A stretch of 64,000 bases of DNA from NCBI GenBank assembly GCA_010645155.1, contig CM021317.1:5655123-5719122 (forward strand). Direction: 5' to 3'. Made by a program: the position numbers and the translations under genes. Below, piece by piece: positions 1 through 10,543 of the stretch; the first letter of the stretch is position 1, and every line of letters starts with the position of its first letter. The stretch is from Tigriopus japonicus. Lineage: Eukaryota > Arthropoda > Copepoda > Harpacticoida > Harpacticidae. The notes under the pieces were generated by a model that saw only the letters and a list, made by a program, of their open reading frames with translations, searched no databases and was not told where the DNA came from.

Positions 1-217
1 CGACTTCTACTTCTACTATCTGCTCCTCCACCATAACCATCATCATCATCCATTGTCGTCAATTCTTCCTCAGCTGTTGCTTTGCGTCCTTCAAGATTTT
101 CAAGACAAGGTCAGAGGTGCGGGTCTGTGGTCCTAAATTATGTGCGATAAGTGAGAGCTGAGGAACATCTTCTTCTTTGTTTTTTATTTCCCAAAATCAA
201 CATCACCCTTAAATAAC
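1..217. other. Upstream region of the patched-related gene
   Basis: Presumed promoter and 5' leader of the patched-related gene that begins at 218. The first 60 bases contain short CTT/CTA and CAT microsatellite runs. No clear TATA box is seen, and the transcription start cannot be placed from sequence alone. Confidence 0.3.
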
Positions 218-3200
218 ATGTGCACTCAAAACTTTGTGGACAAGTTCATGCGAAATGTGTTCTCGTGGCTTGGGAGACAAGTGGGTCAAAGACCAGTGCC
301 ATTCATTGTTGTGCCGCTCCTCCTGACGGCGTCCTCGTTCCTGGGGTTCTATTATGCCAAACATGCCTCAGATCCCGAGTTCTTATTTCTTCCCATCAAT
401 GGAGAGGCCAAATATGAAAGGGCTGTCACAGAGTCCTTTTTCCCGACCAATTACTCTGCTTTTGATCCGGGACGAATCACTAGAAACGGGCGATTTGGCA
501 GACTCCTAATCACCGCCCAAGACAATCAGACCTTGTTAAGAGATGATATGTTTCGTGAGATGCTCATCTTGGACGAGATTGTGCGAAACATGACTTTCTC
601 TTACGAAAATGAAACTTGGAGGTACGCAGATGTCTGTGCTAAAAATGACGGCCAATGTTGGAAGAACGACATTCTCTTGCCCGCATCTGTAATGGCTGAA
701 GTGGAAAACAAGACGGCTTTCCTCACTTATCCCATTTGGTTCAGTCCATTAACTTTTGATCGCGTCATTTTCCCATTTTTCGCGGGAGGGATCCAAGTTT
801 CTGAGACCCATACTATCGACAGTATCTATGTCGTCAGCTTGAATTACTTCCTAAAATCTGGCACCAAGGAGGACATGAATAGGTAAGCAAAGTGCAAAGT
901 GATCCATTCTGTAAGCAAAAAAGAACGTTTGTATGATTTGCTTCTTCAGAGGGCAAGCTTGGGAACGAGCCTTTTTGGATTTGGTTGGTTCCGTGCCTTT
1001 TGATCACATTAAAGTGGCACGCTTCTCATCATTGACCCTGGAAATTGAGTTGGAAAACAACACCAATTCTGTGATGCCTTACTTCTCCATCAACATTGCT
1101 ATCATGGTAATCTTTTGCGTGGTCACTTGCATGATGTCGGATTGGGTGCGTTCAAAGCCATATCTTGGCCTCATTGGAGTGGTTTCGGCTTTACTGGGAT
1201 CCATCACTGCCTTCGGTTTGGTCATGCTTACAGGAGTACCTTTCATTGGTATCAACTTGGCAGCTCCTTTTCTTATGTTGGGTAAGAATAACCCGCCATT
1301 TCATACATAATGACGTCTTCTGTTAACTTCGAACACAGAGATTGTAAACCTCCTTGCCCATTTCCAGTGATAAATAATTAGCCTCTTTTCCTTCCCGCTC
1401 GAAGGCATTGGTATTGATGACACCTTCGTTTTCCTGAGTGCTTGGCGGAGAACCAACCCTTTGGATGATGTTCCCAAGCGAATGTCTAATTGCTTTGAAG
1501 ACTCGGCGGTGTCCATCACCATCACGTCATTGACTGATATGTTGAGTTTCTTTGTTGGAGTGATAACCCCTTTTCCCAGCGTCAAAATCTTCTGCATTTA
1601 CACGGGTATTTATTCGCTTTGAACATATAATTCACACTTGCTTGAGTTATACCCTTTGATATTTTTAGGTGCTGCCGTGGGGTTCACTTATTTGTTCCAC
1701 ATATTCTTCTTCGGAGCGTGTCTCGCAATCTCTGGTTATGCAGAGGACAAAAATCGTCATGCGTTCACTTGTTTAACGGTACTTCCAAAATCGCTCTCAG
1801 GTATGGTAGTGAAAAACAATCATTGCAACTTCGATTAGCTCCCATGGAGAGCTGTCATCAACTCTCTCATATAATTATTTGACTGATAATTGTTTCCCTT
1901 CTATGTCTTCAGGCGACCGTTCCTATATTTATCGGCTGTTTTGCAGTGGCGGTATTAATCGCCAAGACCCCGGAAATCGAGAGGATCATGCCACATTTGA
2001 CATTATGGAATTTTTCCGAGGTCCTTTCTCCCGGTTTTTGCTCAATCGTTATGCTCGAATCATGATCCTTTTGACGTTTTTCGTTTACGTGGCAGTAGCT
2101 CTTTATGGCGTTTCCAATCTAAAAGAAGGTTTAGAGAGGAAGAATTTGGCTAGACTCGATTCGTATTCTTTGGATTTCTACACGCTTGAAGATACTTATT
2201 TCCGCGATTACCCATATCGAGTCAGCGTAAGAGACAAACTTAAGAAAATTTTATGCAATAACGATGCAAACCAATGGTTTTAAATTCAATTACAGGTGGT
2301 CTTTTCTGGCAAACTCAATTACTCTGATCCATTGGTTCAACTGGATGTTGAAGAAATCATGCAGAGATTGGAAAATACGACCTTCATCGATCCAATATAT
2401 TCGGAGAGTTGGCTCAGAGATTTCCTTGATTATGTCAAACGAAACGAAGACTATGATCCCATTGACATCTCAACTGAGGAGCAATTTGTTGACGCATTAA
2501 TGAACGTGCGTTTTAGTGCGAAGATTTAAATTGGTTCCTAGAGCATGAAAGAACTTTGGAGTTTTTTTGCATCTTTTCAGATTTATTTGGGAACACCCTT
2601 TAACCCTTACCTCAATGATGTACATTTGGACGACGATGGAAATGTGGACGGAGCAAGATTTCTCATTCAAGGGAAAAACATCAAAAACGCTGTGGACGAG
2701 AAGATATTCGTCCAAGAGCTTCGAGACGTTTGTAAATCCACGAGCTACAATGTTTCAACTTACCATCCTTACTTCATGTATTTTGACCAGGTGCGAACGA
2801 ATTCGAAATGGTCCTAAGACACATTTACTAATTATCCTTGTATTATATTGCAGTTTCTTTTGGTGCTCCCCATGACCATTCAATGTGTAACTGTGGCAGC
2901 TGTGATAATGATGATCATTGCCCTAGTGTTCATTCCAAAACCAGTGTGCGCACTTTGGGTGGCTTTCTCGATTGTCTCCATCGAAATTGGCGTGATTGGC
3001 TTCATGACCTTGTGGGGTGTGACTCTGGATTCCATCTCGATGATCAACTTAATCATGTGTATTGGCTTCTCGGTGGACTTTTCGGCCCACATTTCGTACC
3101 ATTTCATGGCCAAAGCTAACCTGGATCCGGCCGATCGAGTGGCCGATAGTATGCATGCCTTGGGCTTACCCATCACGCAGGGAGCCATCTCTACCATTTT

Positions 3201-3411
3201 GGGCGTGGTTGGGCTTGTCATGGCCCCTAGTTACATTTTCATTATCTTCTTCAAAATGGTGTTCCTGGTGATATTCCTGGGAGCGCTTCACGGTCTTTTC
3301 CTCTTGCCCGTGTTGTTGACCACTTTTGGAGCAAACGCAAGTAATAACAGTGAAACCAAAAAGCTCAATGAGATGAATTGTCAGGTCAACAGAGCCTATA
3401 CGAGCGAGTGA
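218..3411 (+). CDS. Patched domain-containing (PTCHD3/PTR-like) sterol-sensing membrane protein
   Basis: Multipass membrane protein of the RND/Patched superfamily; relatives handle sterols or lipids at membranes, but the substrate here is unknown. Eight coding exons join in phase: 218-882, 950-1281, 1405-1605, 1669-1800, 1913-2226, 2296-2505, 2581-2790 and 2854-3411, giving 873 residues, normal for patched-related proteins. A first membrane helix lies near residues 27-47 and is followed by a large glycosylatable extracellular loop (several N-x-S/T). A sterol-sensing domain starts near residue 260 and includes the family signature GIGIDDTFVFLSAWRRT across exons 2-3. After exon 4 comes the cytoplasmic motif YRLFCSGG, then a helix near MILLTFFVYVAVALYGV, a second extracellular loop, and a second helix bundle (exon 8) with GFSVDFSAHISYHF. 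All introns are short (45-125 bp) with GT-AG ends. Family assignment is firm; the ortholog among PTCHD/PTR proteins is not resolved. Confidence 0.93.
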
Positions 3412-4187
3412 CAAGACAAAGAATGACTAACAAACACCTATGCGCATTTAGAGTTTAACCACTTTTGTATTGTATTATATCTGTATGTGATCCTTGTTTG
3501 AACATGTTTCATTTGAAATCAATTGTTACCTTTGACGAGATTAGTATTTTGCTGAATTAACGTTGTCCAACATTTATCAGAAGGTTTAGTATTTCAAGTA
3601 ATAATTTAACTTTATCGTCTCGTTTCGTCATCACTTACCGTTGAAGTTTAGGGTACTTTTGTCGAGTTCCTAATTCATAACAACCCTGCATTCTACGACC
3701 CATTTCTCCTACCGGAAGAGGGTTTGATCTATGTAATGCATGATGAAATCCAAAGCTCTTCTACTTTTATGCTAAGTATGGTATTGACACCATAGAAATA
3801 TAAATCTGTTAAGCGACATCAGAAGAATGTTTGTTTCCTGATATTGATATTTGTAGGTCCATGTCTCTGTCTTCTACTAAACAACTAGGGTCTAAGGGAT
3901 CCACTTTGAATTTTGTGTTTTGATCTTGAATCTGAATTGAGTGAGTTTTGCAAAGGTCAATTTCACTAGATAAAATGGAACATTCTAGATGCAAATTTAA
4001 AAAAAGAAGGGATATGCAACCTAAAAGAGTCAGTTAACGTTTTAAGAACTCTGGACGAAAGCCAAATGGCCTCACAGACGCAACACTAAAAGGCCCAAGA
4101 GATAAAACGCAAAAACACCTAACAACCAATTGTTTTATTATTATAAAAGAAACAGGGAAGTCACTAATTAAATTATACATAGGTGAG
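3412..4187. other. Intergenic spacer
   Basis: AT-rich spacer between the patched-related gene and the convergent small secreted gene. It must hold the 3' ends of both transcripts. An AATAAA on the minus strand (TTTATT near 4135-4140) is a plausible polyadenylation signal for the gene ending at 4188. No coding signal is seen. Confidence 0.4.
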
Positions 4188-4535
4188 CTAATAAGTGGGC
4201 TGATTGTTTTTCTCAGGAATGGACCTCCTCCTCTTCTTCTTGGTCGGTCTGACCACTGCCAAAGTTAGAAGCGCCGCGTTAGAGTTGATAGCTGCAGCCG
4301 TGTATAACGAGGCTAAGCCCGCCAATGGGGCCAAAAAGATCAAAGGGGCCAAAAAGTCCAAATTTCCACCGCCTCCTCCTCCACCTCCACCACCATATCC
4401 ACCACCATGTCCACCCCCACCATCTCTTCGAGATCGGCTAAGAGCAGTTTCTTCCGTATTCACATGAGTGGCAAAGACAAATAAAACCACAAAAATCCAC
4501 AAATAGGACATTCTTGGGGGATTTCCCAGGACCAT
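4188..4535 (-). CDS. Small secreted glycine-rich protein with furin-type site
   Basis: Unrecognised 115-residue protein encoded in one open exon. A hydrophobic signal segment (MSYLWIFVVLFVFATHVNT) begins at Met9, so translation may start at 4511 rather than 4535. It is followed by a short acidic stretch and a basic cleavage motif SRSRRD, then a polyglycine tract (GGGGHGGGYGG...), then a hydrophobic alanine/leucine-rich segment, and finally a strongly basic KKKRRR tail near the C terminus. The order signal, propeptide, dibasic site, Gly-rich domain resembles secreted glycine-rich peptides or cuticle/antimicrobial-type proteins, but no family can be named. The Gly tract is encoded by GGN repeats (CCT/CCA runs on the plus strand at about 4370-4425). 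A missed 5' exon is possible. Confidence 0.6.
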   Translation of the reverse strand: MVLGNPPRMSYLWIFVVLFVFATHVNTEETALSRSRRDGGGGHGGGYGGGGGGGGGGNLDFLAPLIFLAPLAGLASLYTAAAINSNAALLTLAVVRPTKKKRRRSIPEKNNQPTY

Positions 4536-5180
4536 TTGTTGAATCCGTTCACCACTGTTTGCAGACTAAAGTTTCAGACTTTTGAAATCTTGTGGAGATG
4601 AGCAAAAGGTACAGAAAGTAGGCCATACATGGCGATGTGAACTCTCTCCTGGTGTGTCTTTCCCGGTTTCTCTCCGCTTCCTCGGACTTCACCTCTCTGA
4701 CACCCACTTTAACCGCGCTTTGAGGGTCTAAATTCTTCAGGTCACATTGTGGCACATCGTCGTCCACCTATTCCACTAGCTCGCCAAGCAACCAACGAAA
4801 CATGCCTGTCGAAAGTTCAAGGAATCAGTCTACGTTCACTACATCCATCAGCAGAAGGCAGGTTTACCAAGATTGGGAGAATCAATATGAGCCCACTCGA
4901 TTTGGAAATACGTTTTTTCTACTCAATCAAGTGTTGAGGACTTACATATGTAACATAGGAAAAAGATTCGCCTAATCTGCTTGAAAGCATTGTCAAGTTC
5001 TCTAAATTGATATCACGTCTTTGGCAAACGATTAATTGACAAGAGAGAACCATCGGTAATTAAGACATCATTAATGAACCGTCAATGAGATTGACCATGG
5101 ACGCCTTGAAATCAGCAAAATGAATCGAAGATCGTCGCAGAAAAGCCTAATTTAAGAAGTCTGAAGTGTGGCCAAAACAA
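4536..5180. other. Intergenic spacer between two small secreted genes
   Basis: Divergent spacer shared by the glycine-rich gene (minus) and the amidated-peptide candidate (plus). A minus-strand open frame at 4549-4767 could be leader sequence of the glycine-rich transcript but has no recognisable protein content. No repeat is seen. Confidence 0.3.
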
Positions 5181-5188
5181 TATAAGAG
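5181..5188 (+). promoter_or_regulatory. TATA box of the small peptide gene
   Basis: TATAAGAG at this position lies about 29 bases upstream of a TCAGAGC initiator-like sequence (near 5210) and about 45 bases upstream of the ATG at 5233. The spacing fits a classical TATA promoter with a very short 5' leader. Seen in sequence; function inferred. Confidence 0.5.
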
Positions 5189-5232
5189 ACACAATTTGGG
5201 TTGAGGTAATCAGAGCTTTTGGTTGGATCGAC

Positions 5233-5622
5233 ATGTTCAGATTGGGTTTTCTCCTCTTCTTGGCTTGTTCGAGTATATTTCAGGGTATTCTCGCCAGGTC
5301 TCCTCACGCCAATCAACTAGCCATCAGCCTTTCCAGAATGAAGCGATTTAAAGAACTTCCCGACATCAGTGGGAATAACATGTATCCCAAAGAACAACTG
5401 GATCAAGACCAGTCAGCAGAGCTATTGATCCTACCTAAAGGTAAGCAAACCATTTCCCAGGCAGTTTTTTTGTTTTAATTTCGACCAGCCTTCTTTTTTC
5501 TAGAAGTTCCAATTCTTCAGTACTTGAACGAGTTGGTCAGATGGGAGCAACTCAAAGAGCAAAAGCGGTCGAACAAACCATTAAACAGGGACACACGTGA
5601 TTGGATGACAAGAATGGGATAA
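5233..5622 (+). CDS. Candidate neuropeptide-like secreted precursor ending in an amidation glycine
   Basis: Two exons, 5233-5440 and 5504-5622, join in phase to give 108 residues. Residues 1-21 form a signal peptide (MFRLGFLLFLACSSIFQGILA). The mature part has no cysteine. Basic sites are MKR near residues 36-38 and QKR in the second exon. The segment after QKR begins SNKPLNRD and ends DWMTRMG directly before the stop, so carboxyamidation could yield a peptide of about 18 residues ending in Met-amide. The preceding stretch ILQYLNELVRWEQLKEQ is amphipathic and vaguely recalls the helix of NPY/NPF-type peptides, but the RPRFG ending of NPF is absent. No family is assigned. A TATA box precedes it. 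It could equally be a non-hormonal secreted peptide. Confidence 0.65.
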
Positions 5623-6020
5623 GATTGTTGAAAACATTGAGCAAGGGTTGCAAATTAAGTTGCATTTGTGCTGAGCCTGGATTCGTAACGTTATTGTGGT
5701 CATAGCAATTACCATTATTATTTTTTACAATTGATGCTCCATTACATTCTTCTCGATAAACATACAACGTACAGATAAATGGATGGATGAATTTGTGACA
5801 TTTATTTCCGGTCAGTCTCTAGTAACGTTGACAGAACATTTTTGGAGGTAGAAAGTTGTTGTCCTAGGAGAAGTGTCTTTTTACAACGAAAATCACTTGA
5901 TCGGAGAGAGAGAACTCTGGTTACATGAGCTTCATTGAAATTACACCAGAGAACTCTGGTCGATGATTTATGACTCCCTGTAGACAACCACGGAAGCCTT
6001 ACAATCTTGTACACTTAAAA
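5623..6020. other. Intergenic spacer
   Basis: Holds the 3' region of the small peptide gene and the presumed promoter and leader of the RGS gene. Nothing else is recognised. Confidence 0.3.
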
Positions 6021-6717
6021 ATGGCTCTTCTAAGAGAAGTGTGTTGTTGTGAAGATATTTTACAGAATTATATGGACTGTGGTATAAGGTAAGCCTCTCA
6101 ATCACCCATATCTAAAGACTGAACGTGTTTGACCAACAATATAATCAGTCTTGAGTGTTGTAGGAGCAACCATGACCCTTGTCGTATTCAGGACGATGTC
6201 AAAACTTGGTCCAAAAATCTTCAGTCGCTCTTAAACTCCTCTTGTAAGTGTCCTAATACTCAAATTAAAGTAAACCCCACTCAATGAAACACCCCTTCCT
6301 CACACGCTTAGTATTAAGTGCTCCTTCAATCTATTTCCAGATGGACGTGCTTTATTTCGGGCGTTCTTGCAGAAAGAGTATGCGGAGGAAAATCTAGATT
6401 TCGTCCTCAAAGTCGATATTTACCGCACTTGCAGTCCGCGTAAACGAGCCAAAATGGCTTGGAAATTGTACCGCACGTTCATTGCCATTGGAGCCCCACA
6501 TGAGCTTAATCTTGATATCCTGTCGCGGAAAGTGACGGACTTGGCCATGATCACCCCTCACGTGTCCACGTTTGATACGGCACAAAAGCGAATCCTCAAC
6601 CTCCTTGAAAATGATGCCTACCGAAGATTTCTGATGTGGAACGTCTACCTCGACTTGGTGCATACTTACGATGTCCATCAAAAAAGCCCGGATGATGATG
6701 ACGAAACGCGATTATAA
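6021..6717 (+). CDS. Small regulator of G-protein signalling (RGS) protein
   Basis: GTPase-activating protein for heterotrimeric G alpha subunits, acting at the inner face of the plasma membrane. Three exons, 6021-6088, 6164-6243 and 6341-6717, join in phase to 174 residues. The RGS box fills the protein from about residue 34: WSKNLQSLLNSSYGRALFRA, then EYAEENLDF, the segment around LDILSR, and the closing AQKRILNLLENDAYRRFL. A Cys-rich N terminus (EVCCCEDI, plus two more cysteines) precedes the box and suggests palmitoylation, as in RZ/R4 small RGS proteins. The C terminus is a short acidic DDDDE tail. Both upstream exons lie outside the longest open frame; they were placed from GT-AG sites and in-phase continuity with the RGS box. 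Usual lengths for small RGS proteins are 160-220 residues, so it looks complete. Confidence 0.88.
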
Positions 6718-8227
6718 ATTTGTGTGAAATTTCCACGATTCCAGTTTTTGCAAAAGTTTGTTGCTCACATCCTATACAAGCCATTCTTGTTATCAAACGT
6801 TCAGGAAATAGAATAATGATGCAGCCTCTGTCTACTTGAATAATTGCCTCTTCAAATTTGCGATGCCTTTTATGTTTCGCGAACTAGTGGGAAACTGAAA
6901 ACTTTGTGACGTTGGACCCGAGATTTAAATCATCTCAAGGAACACTTGAGATGATAGCTAAAATGGAGAAGGGACAACAACAAACAAAGGAAAACAACGA
7001 TCTTTAAGTAATTTTTTTTTTTTTTTGAAACATTACTTGAAAGCGTTGTCAGGATTACTTGATATGATGATTGATTATATGATAATTTGGGTTGTGAAAA
7101 AATTAAACAAATAGAAACAATAGCTTTTCAATTATCTATTGTGTTAAATTTGCAAAGTATTTTTGTGTTAAATTTGACCCAATTCATTTTATTTCATTAT
7201 AGTTTGTTTTGGCAGTTTGAAAATCTTTTCCCACACATATTCATGCAATATGGACAGTGTTAAAAATACAAGTGTTACTGCGTTCTTTTTAGATCATTAA
7301 AATTCATTAAAATTTAGGTTTGCCTTTTTGAAGTGTCAACAAGCGTTTAACTTTGGGTTGTCTTGAAAACCTGACTCCATTGTGCTTGTGTTGCTTTAGG
7401 TACTTCCATAAAACTCATTTGTTAAACGAATAATTTCCAGATTTGCAGTGAGTGAGCCTAAAATGTAAAGTTAGTGCTTCTATCTCCATTTCAAGTATCA
7501 GCAGATAAGAAAACAAGGTTTAGCAAACGACCTTGATCGAGAACAAGGATTTTTCAAAAGTAACTCATTTAACATGAAATTGGCATTTCCTCATAAATTT
7601 TGCCTGATAATACGACATCAAACACTTTTCAAAGTTTTTTCCTATATTCTGTCGTTGTTGTCTCTTGAGAATAGTTAAATCTACCATTGATTTGTTTCCC
7701 ACAAGAAGATGGAATGAAAGAATTCGGTCACCCTAGTTGTGGGGCGGGCAACGATTCCCCACAGAGCAATGAGATAGACTGCGAACGTGATCAGAATTTA
7801 TGATGCTTGAAAATATTTTTTCCAATATTTTGACATTACAAACCCATATAATAACATTGATTTCGTTTCATGTAATGATTTCAGAAGACTAGTATTGTTT
7901 TCCAAGCTATAATCCGAATTTTCCTGCCTTATTCGCCAATCATCGGGCTAGTTTCTTTGTCTTTGTTCGATTTTGGTAGCTGATTGAGAGTTCTCGTTGC
8001 TAGCTCTGTTTTCTGCTAGAGACTTCTTACTCCGCAGTTATTGGTGCTCATGCCACTACATTTGCTCCTCAGAAGTCACAATCCAAATCAGATTCCCAAC
8101 CGCATCCCCCCCACCTCTCGTCTGTCATCTCTTCGCCTACTTGGTCCTAGGTCACGATGATGTGATATCCGACCACCCTCTTATCTGAGCTGTTTCTTTT
8201 GCTCCGAGTTGATTTTGATTTTTTAAC
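6718..8227. other. AT-rich intergenic spacer
   Basis: Contains the RGS 3' region, an oligo-T run near 7012-7026, and the leader of the RING ligase gene. No coding or repeat structure that I can support. Confidence 0.3.
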
Positions 8228-9424
8228 ATGACGATCCCCGGGTTGATTCTGGGTTTGGTTTTTTTGGTGACCTTGACGGCGTTGGTGAAGGCCGAAGTCC
8301 TGGTTTTTGAGCTTCGAACGGGCCATGAGCTGCGATCAATGCCCTCGGCCCCAGCCCAATTTGGCCGTGCCTTTCCTGATGAAGGCATTTCAGGCTGGGT
8401 CATGAAGGCTCACCCCATTGAAGCCTGTGAACCCATTCAGCCTGTAGGGGAGAGACGCCATGAGGGGTTGCAATACTTTGCCTTGATCTCCCGAAATGGA
8501 TGCTCTTTTGAGACGAAGGTACGCCATGCGCAAAGGGCCAACTTCAGTGCGGCCATCGTGTTCAATCCGAATTCAGACCGAATCATACCCATGGGAGGTT
8601 CGGACGCGTCGCTCATTCCGTCACTTTTCATCGGACGTTCGGATTCGAACCTTCTGCTGCGGCATTATTTGTTCCCGGACAACCCGAATATCTACCTTTT
8701 GTTGACGGACGATGATGCCTTTGATATCAATGCCTATCTTTTGCCTTTTGCAATTGTGATTGGCGTTTGCTTCACCATAATGCTTTCCATAGTTTTGTAC
8801 AAGTGCATTCAAGACCACCGAAGGAGCCGTCGTCATCGTTTGCCTCGTTCCGCCCTTAAACGCTTGCCAATCATCAAGTTTAAAACCTCTGATCCTTACG
8901 AGACTTGTTGCATCTGTTTGGAAGACTTCGAAGAAGGTGAAAAGCTACGAATCCTTCCGTGTGATCACGGATACCATTCCAAGTGTATCGATCCTTGGTT
9001 AGTCAAAAACAAGCGAATCTGTCCACAATGTCGAAAGCGGGTATTTGGTGGTGAAGATAGTGGCGAAGAGGAGACCGACGATGAGCGAGCACCTCTGCTG
9101 GCCAACGGTGCCCGCACTTTCCCCAGCTACAATCAAGGGCGATCTTACTCGACTTCGGAAGAAAATGCCTCTGTAGGTCCACGAAGGTTTGCCCAAAGGG
9201 AACCCGTTCCACCCAACTTGCTCGCGGCCGCCATGGGTCAAACCCGGGAAGTTTTCACCCACCAACAAGAAGTGATGGCGTCCATTGAGGTCCCTCTGGA
9301 CGATGAACAGCGTTTACCCGGGGGCGCCCGCGGTGGTAATATTGTGGTCAATGTCGAGGAAACAACTCAGAGGCCCGGTAATCAAACATCGGAGAGTCAC
9401 GATGGAGCTGGGATCAATGTTTAG
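8228..9424 (+). CDS. PA-TM-RING E3 ubiquitin ligase (RNF13/RNF167/goliath type)
   Basis: Membrane-bound RING-H2 ubiquitin ligase expected in endosomes, lysosomes or ER. The 398-residue protein is encoded in one uninterrupted exon. It has a signal peptide (about residues 1-22), a luminal protease-associated domain (about 27-150, with ARNGCSFETKVRHA-like core seen as SRNGCSFETKVRHAQ), a transmembrane helix (about 171-195, LLPFAIVIGVCFTIMLSIVL), and a C3H2C3 RING from Cys227 (CCICLEDFEEG, then LPCDHGYHSKCIDPWL, ending CPQC near 266). The tail is acidic then polar. This order is diagnostic for RNF13/RNF167/ZNRF4/goliath relatives, of which it best resembles RNF13/167. The start was chosen because it opens the signal peptide. 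No introns, unlike most neighbours. Confidence 0.93.
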   Translation: MTIPGLILGLVFLVTLTALVKAEVLVFELRTGHELRSMPSAPAQFGRAFPDEGISGWVMKAHPIEACEPIQPVGERRHEGLQYFALISRNGCSFETKVRHAQRANFSAAIVFNPNSDRIIPMGGSDASLIPSLFIGRSDSNLLLRHYLFPDNPNIYLLLTDDDAFDINAYLLPFAIVIGVCFTIMLSIVLYKCIQDHRRSRRHRLPRSALKRLPIIKFKTSDPYETCCICLEDFEEGEKLRILPCDHGYHSKCIDPWLVKNKRICPQCRKRVFGGEDSGEEETDDERAPLLANGARTFPSYNQGRSYSTSEENASVGPRRFAQREPVPPNLLAAAMGQTREVFTHQQEVMASIEVPLDDEQRLPGGARGGNIVVNVEETTQRPGNQTSESHDGAGINV

Positions 9425-10543
9425 ATGTATTCTTTTTTTCAACCAAGTTATATTTGTCAGAATCCCTGCCGCTCCTAATGATTGTGTGAATAGAATTTCA
9501 CACATCTAGAGATCTGAAGAATGTGTCACACAAAATGTGTGCGTACGTGTGTTAGGTTGAGCGATATTTTATCCCAAACACTAACATAACTATCTGAAAT
9601 AATATCAGTTTCTAAAAGTCACATTCTATTTTTGTCGTTATTCACACTTCACTACCATAATTCCAAAATGGGGTAGATCGGTCACCCTAAGTTAGCACTA
9701 CTCTGGTGGGAACTCTTCCCTGTAGTACGTCAGAGTGCTCGACTGTGACTGTTCCCTTCAATCAAGTAATTCACCCAACATTGCACATTTCTTAGCCAAC
9801 CAAAAAGATACTCGTTCCTCACTGCCATTAACACTTCCACAATGTTATCATTTCAATTCATAAATGAATCTAGAAGACAAATCTTCCAAATGTCACCATG
9901 AAAATCAGCTGTTCTGCTAGTCACCCTGACCATCAACGACTTTAAGCTCAGTTGATGTGAGAGAGCTCAGAGAAGAAGAGGTGCCGCGAATCGATTCCAA
10001 CCACAAATGGTATCTCTTTGTCGTTTACCCGTGTTTTGGCCGCATCCCTCCTAATGTGAAGTGGTGGGCAGGCATCCGACTCAATCCTACTACCATTGTC
10101 ATCAAGTGTCACCATCATCCAGTCCATTTACCGCCCTGTCACTTCATAGCCCTTCAAAAACAGACCTTAACCATTGATCTGGTGAACGTTCTGCTCAAAT
10201 CAGCTTTAATCTTGATTGATTCTCAAAAAGAACCGAAACCCACGTTCCTCAAGCCCGTCTCTAAACGTCTCCCGGACCTAACTCTTCTTGATATCATTTT
10301 CTACCAAGACATATCCCGCGTCCTTGCCACCGACTGAACCGCTAAGACAGAACGGAAATCGGAGAGTAACTGCTTCCAAGTGTTCGTTTTTCCTGCTCTG
10401 GCTTGTTGGTCTGGGCTTCTTCCTCTCTGAGGCGCGCTTCCATCTGCGGAAAGCTCGCCTGGCAGACTGTCTGTGGACCCTGCGTCAAAGGCAGATCGAT
10501 GCTGGTTTTGTGAGCTAGTACACTCAAGGGCCGAGTCAAGATA
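9425..10543. other. Intergenic spacer
   Basis: 3' region of the RING ligase and upstream region of Psc. A plus-strand open frame at 9957-10337 lacks recognisable protein features. Nothing else supported. Confidence 0.3.

Noticed and set aside
5504..5622. Assignment of the small peptide to NPF/NPY
   Set aside because: The helix LQYLNEL is suggestive, but the C terminus lacks RPRF/RxRF-glycine and the spacing differs.
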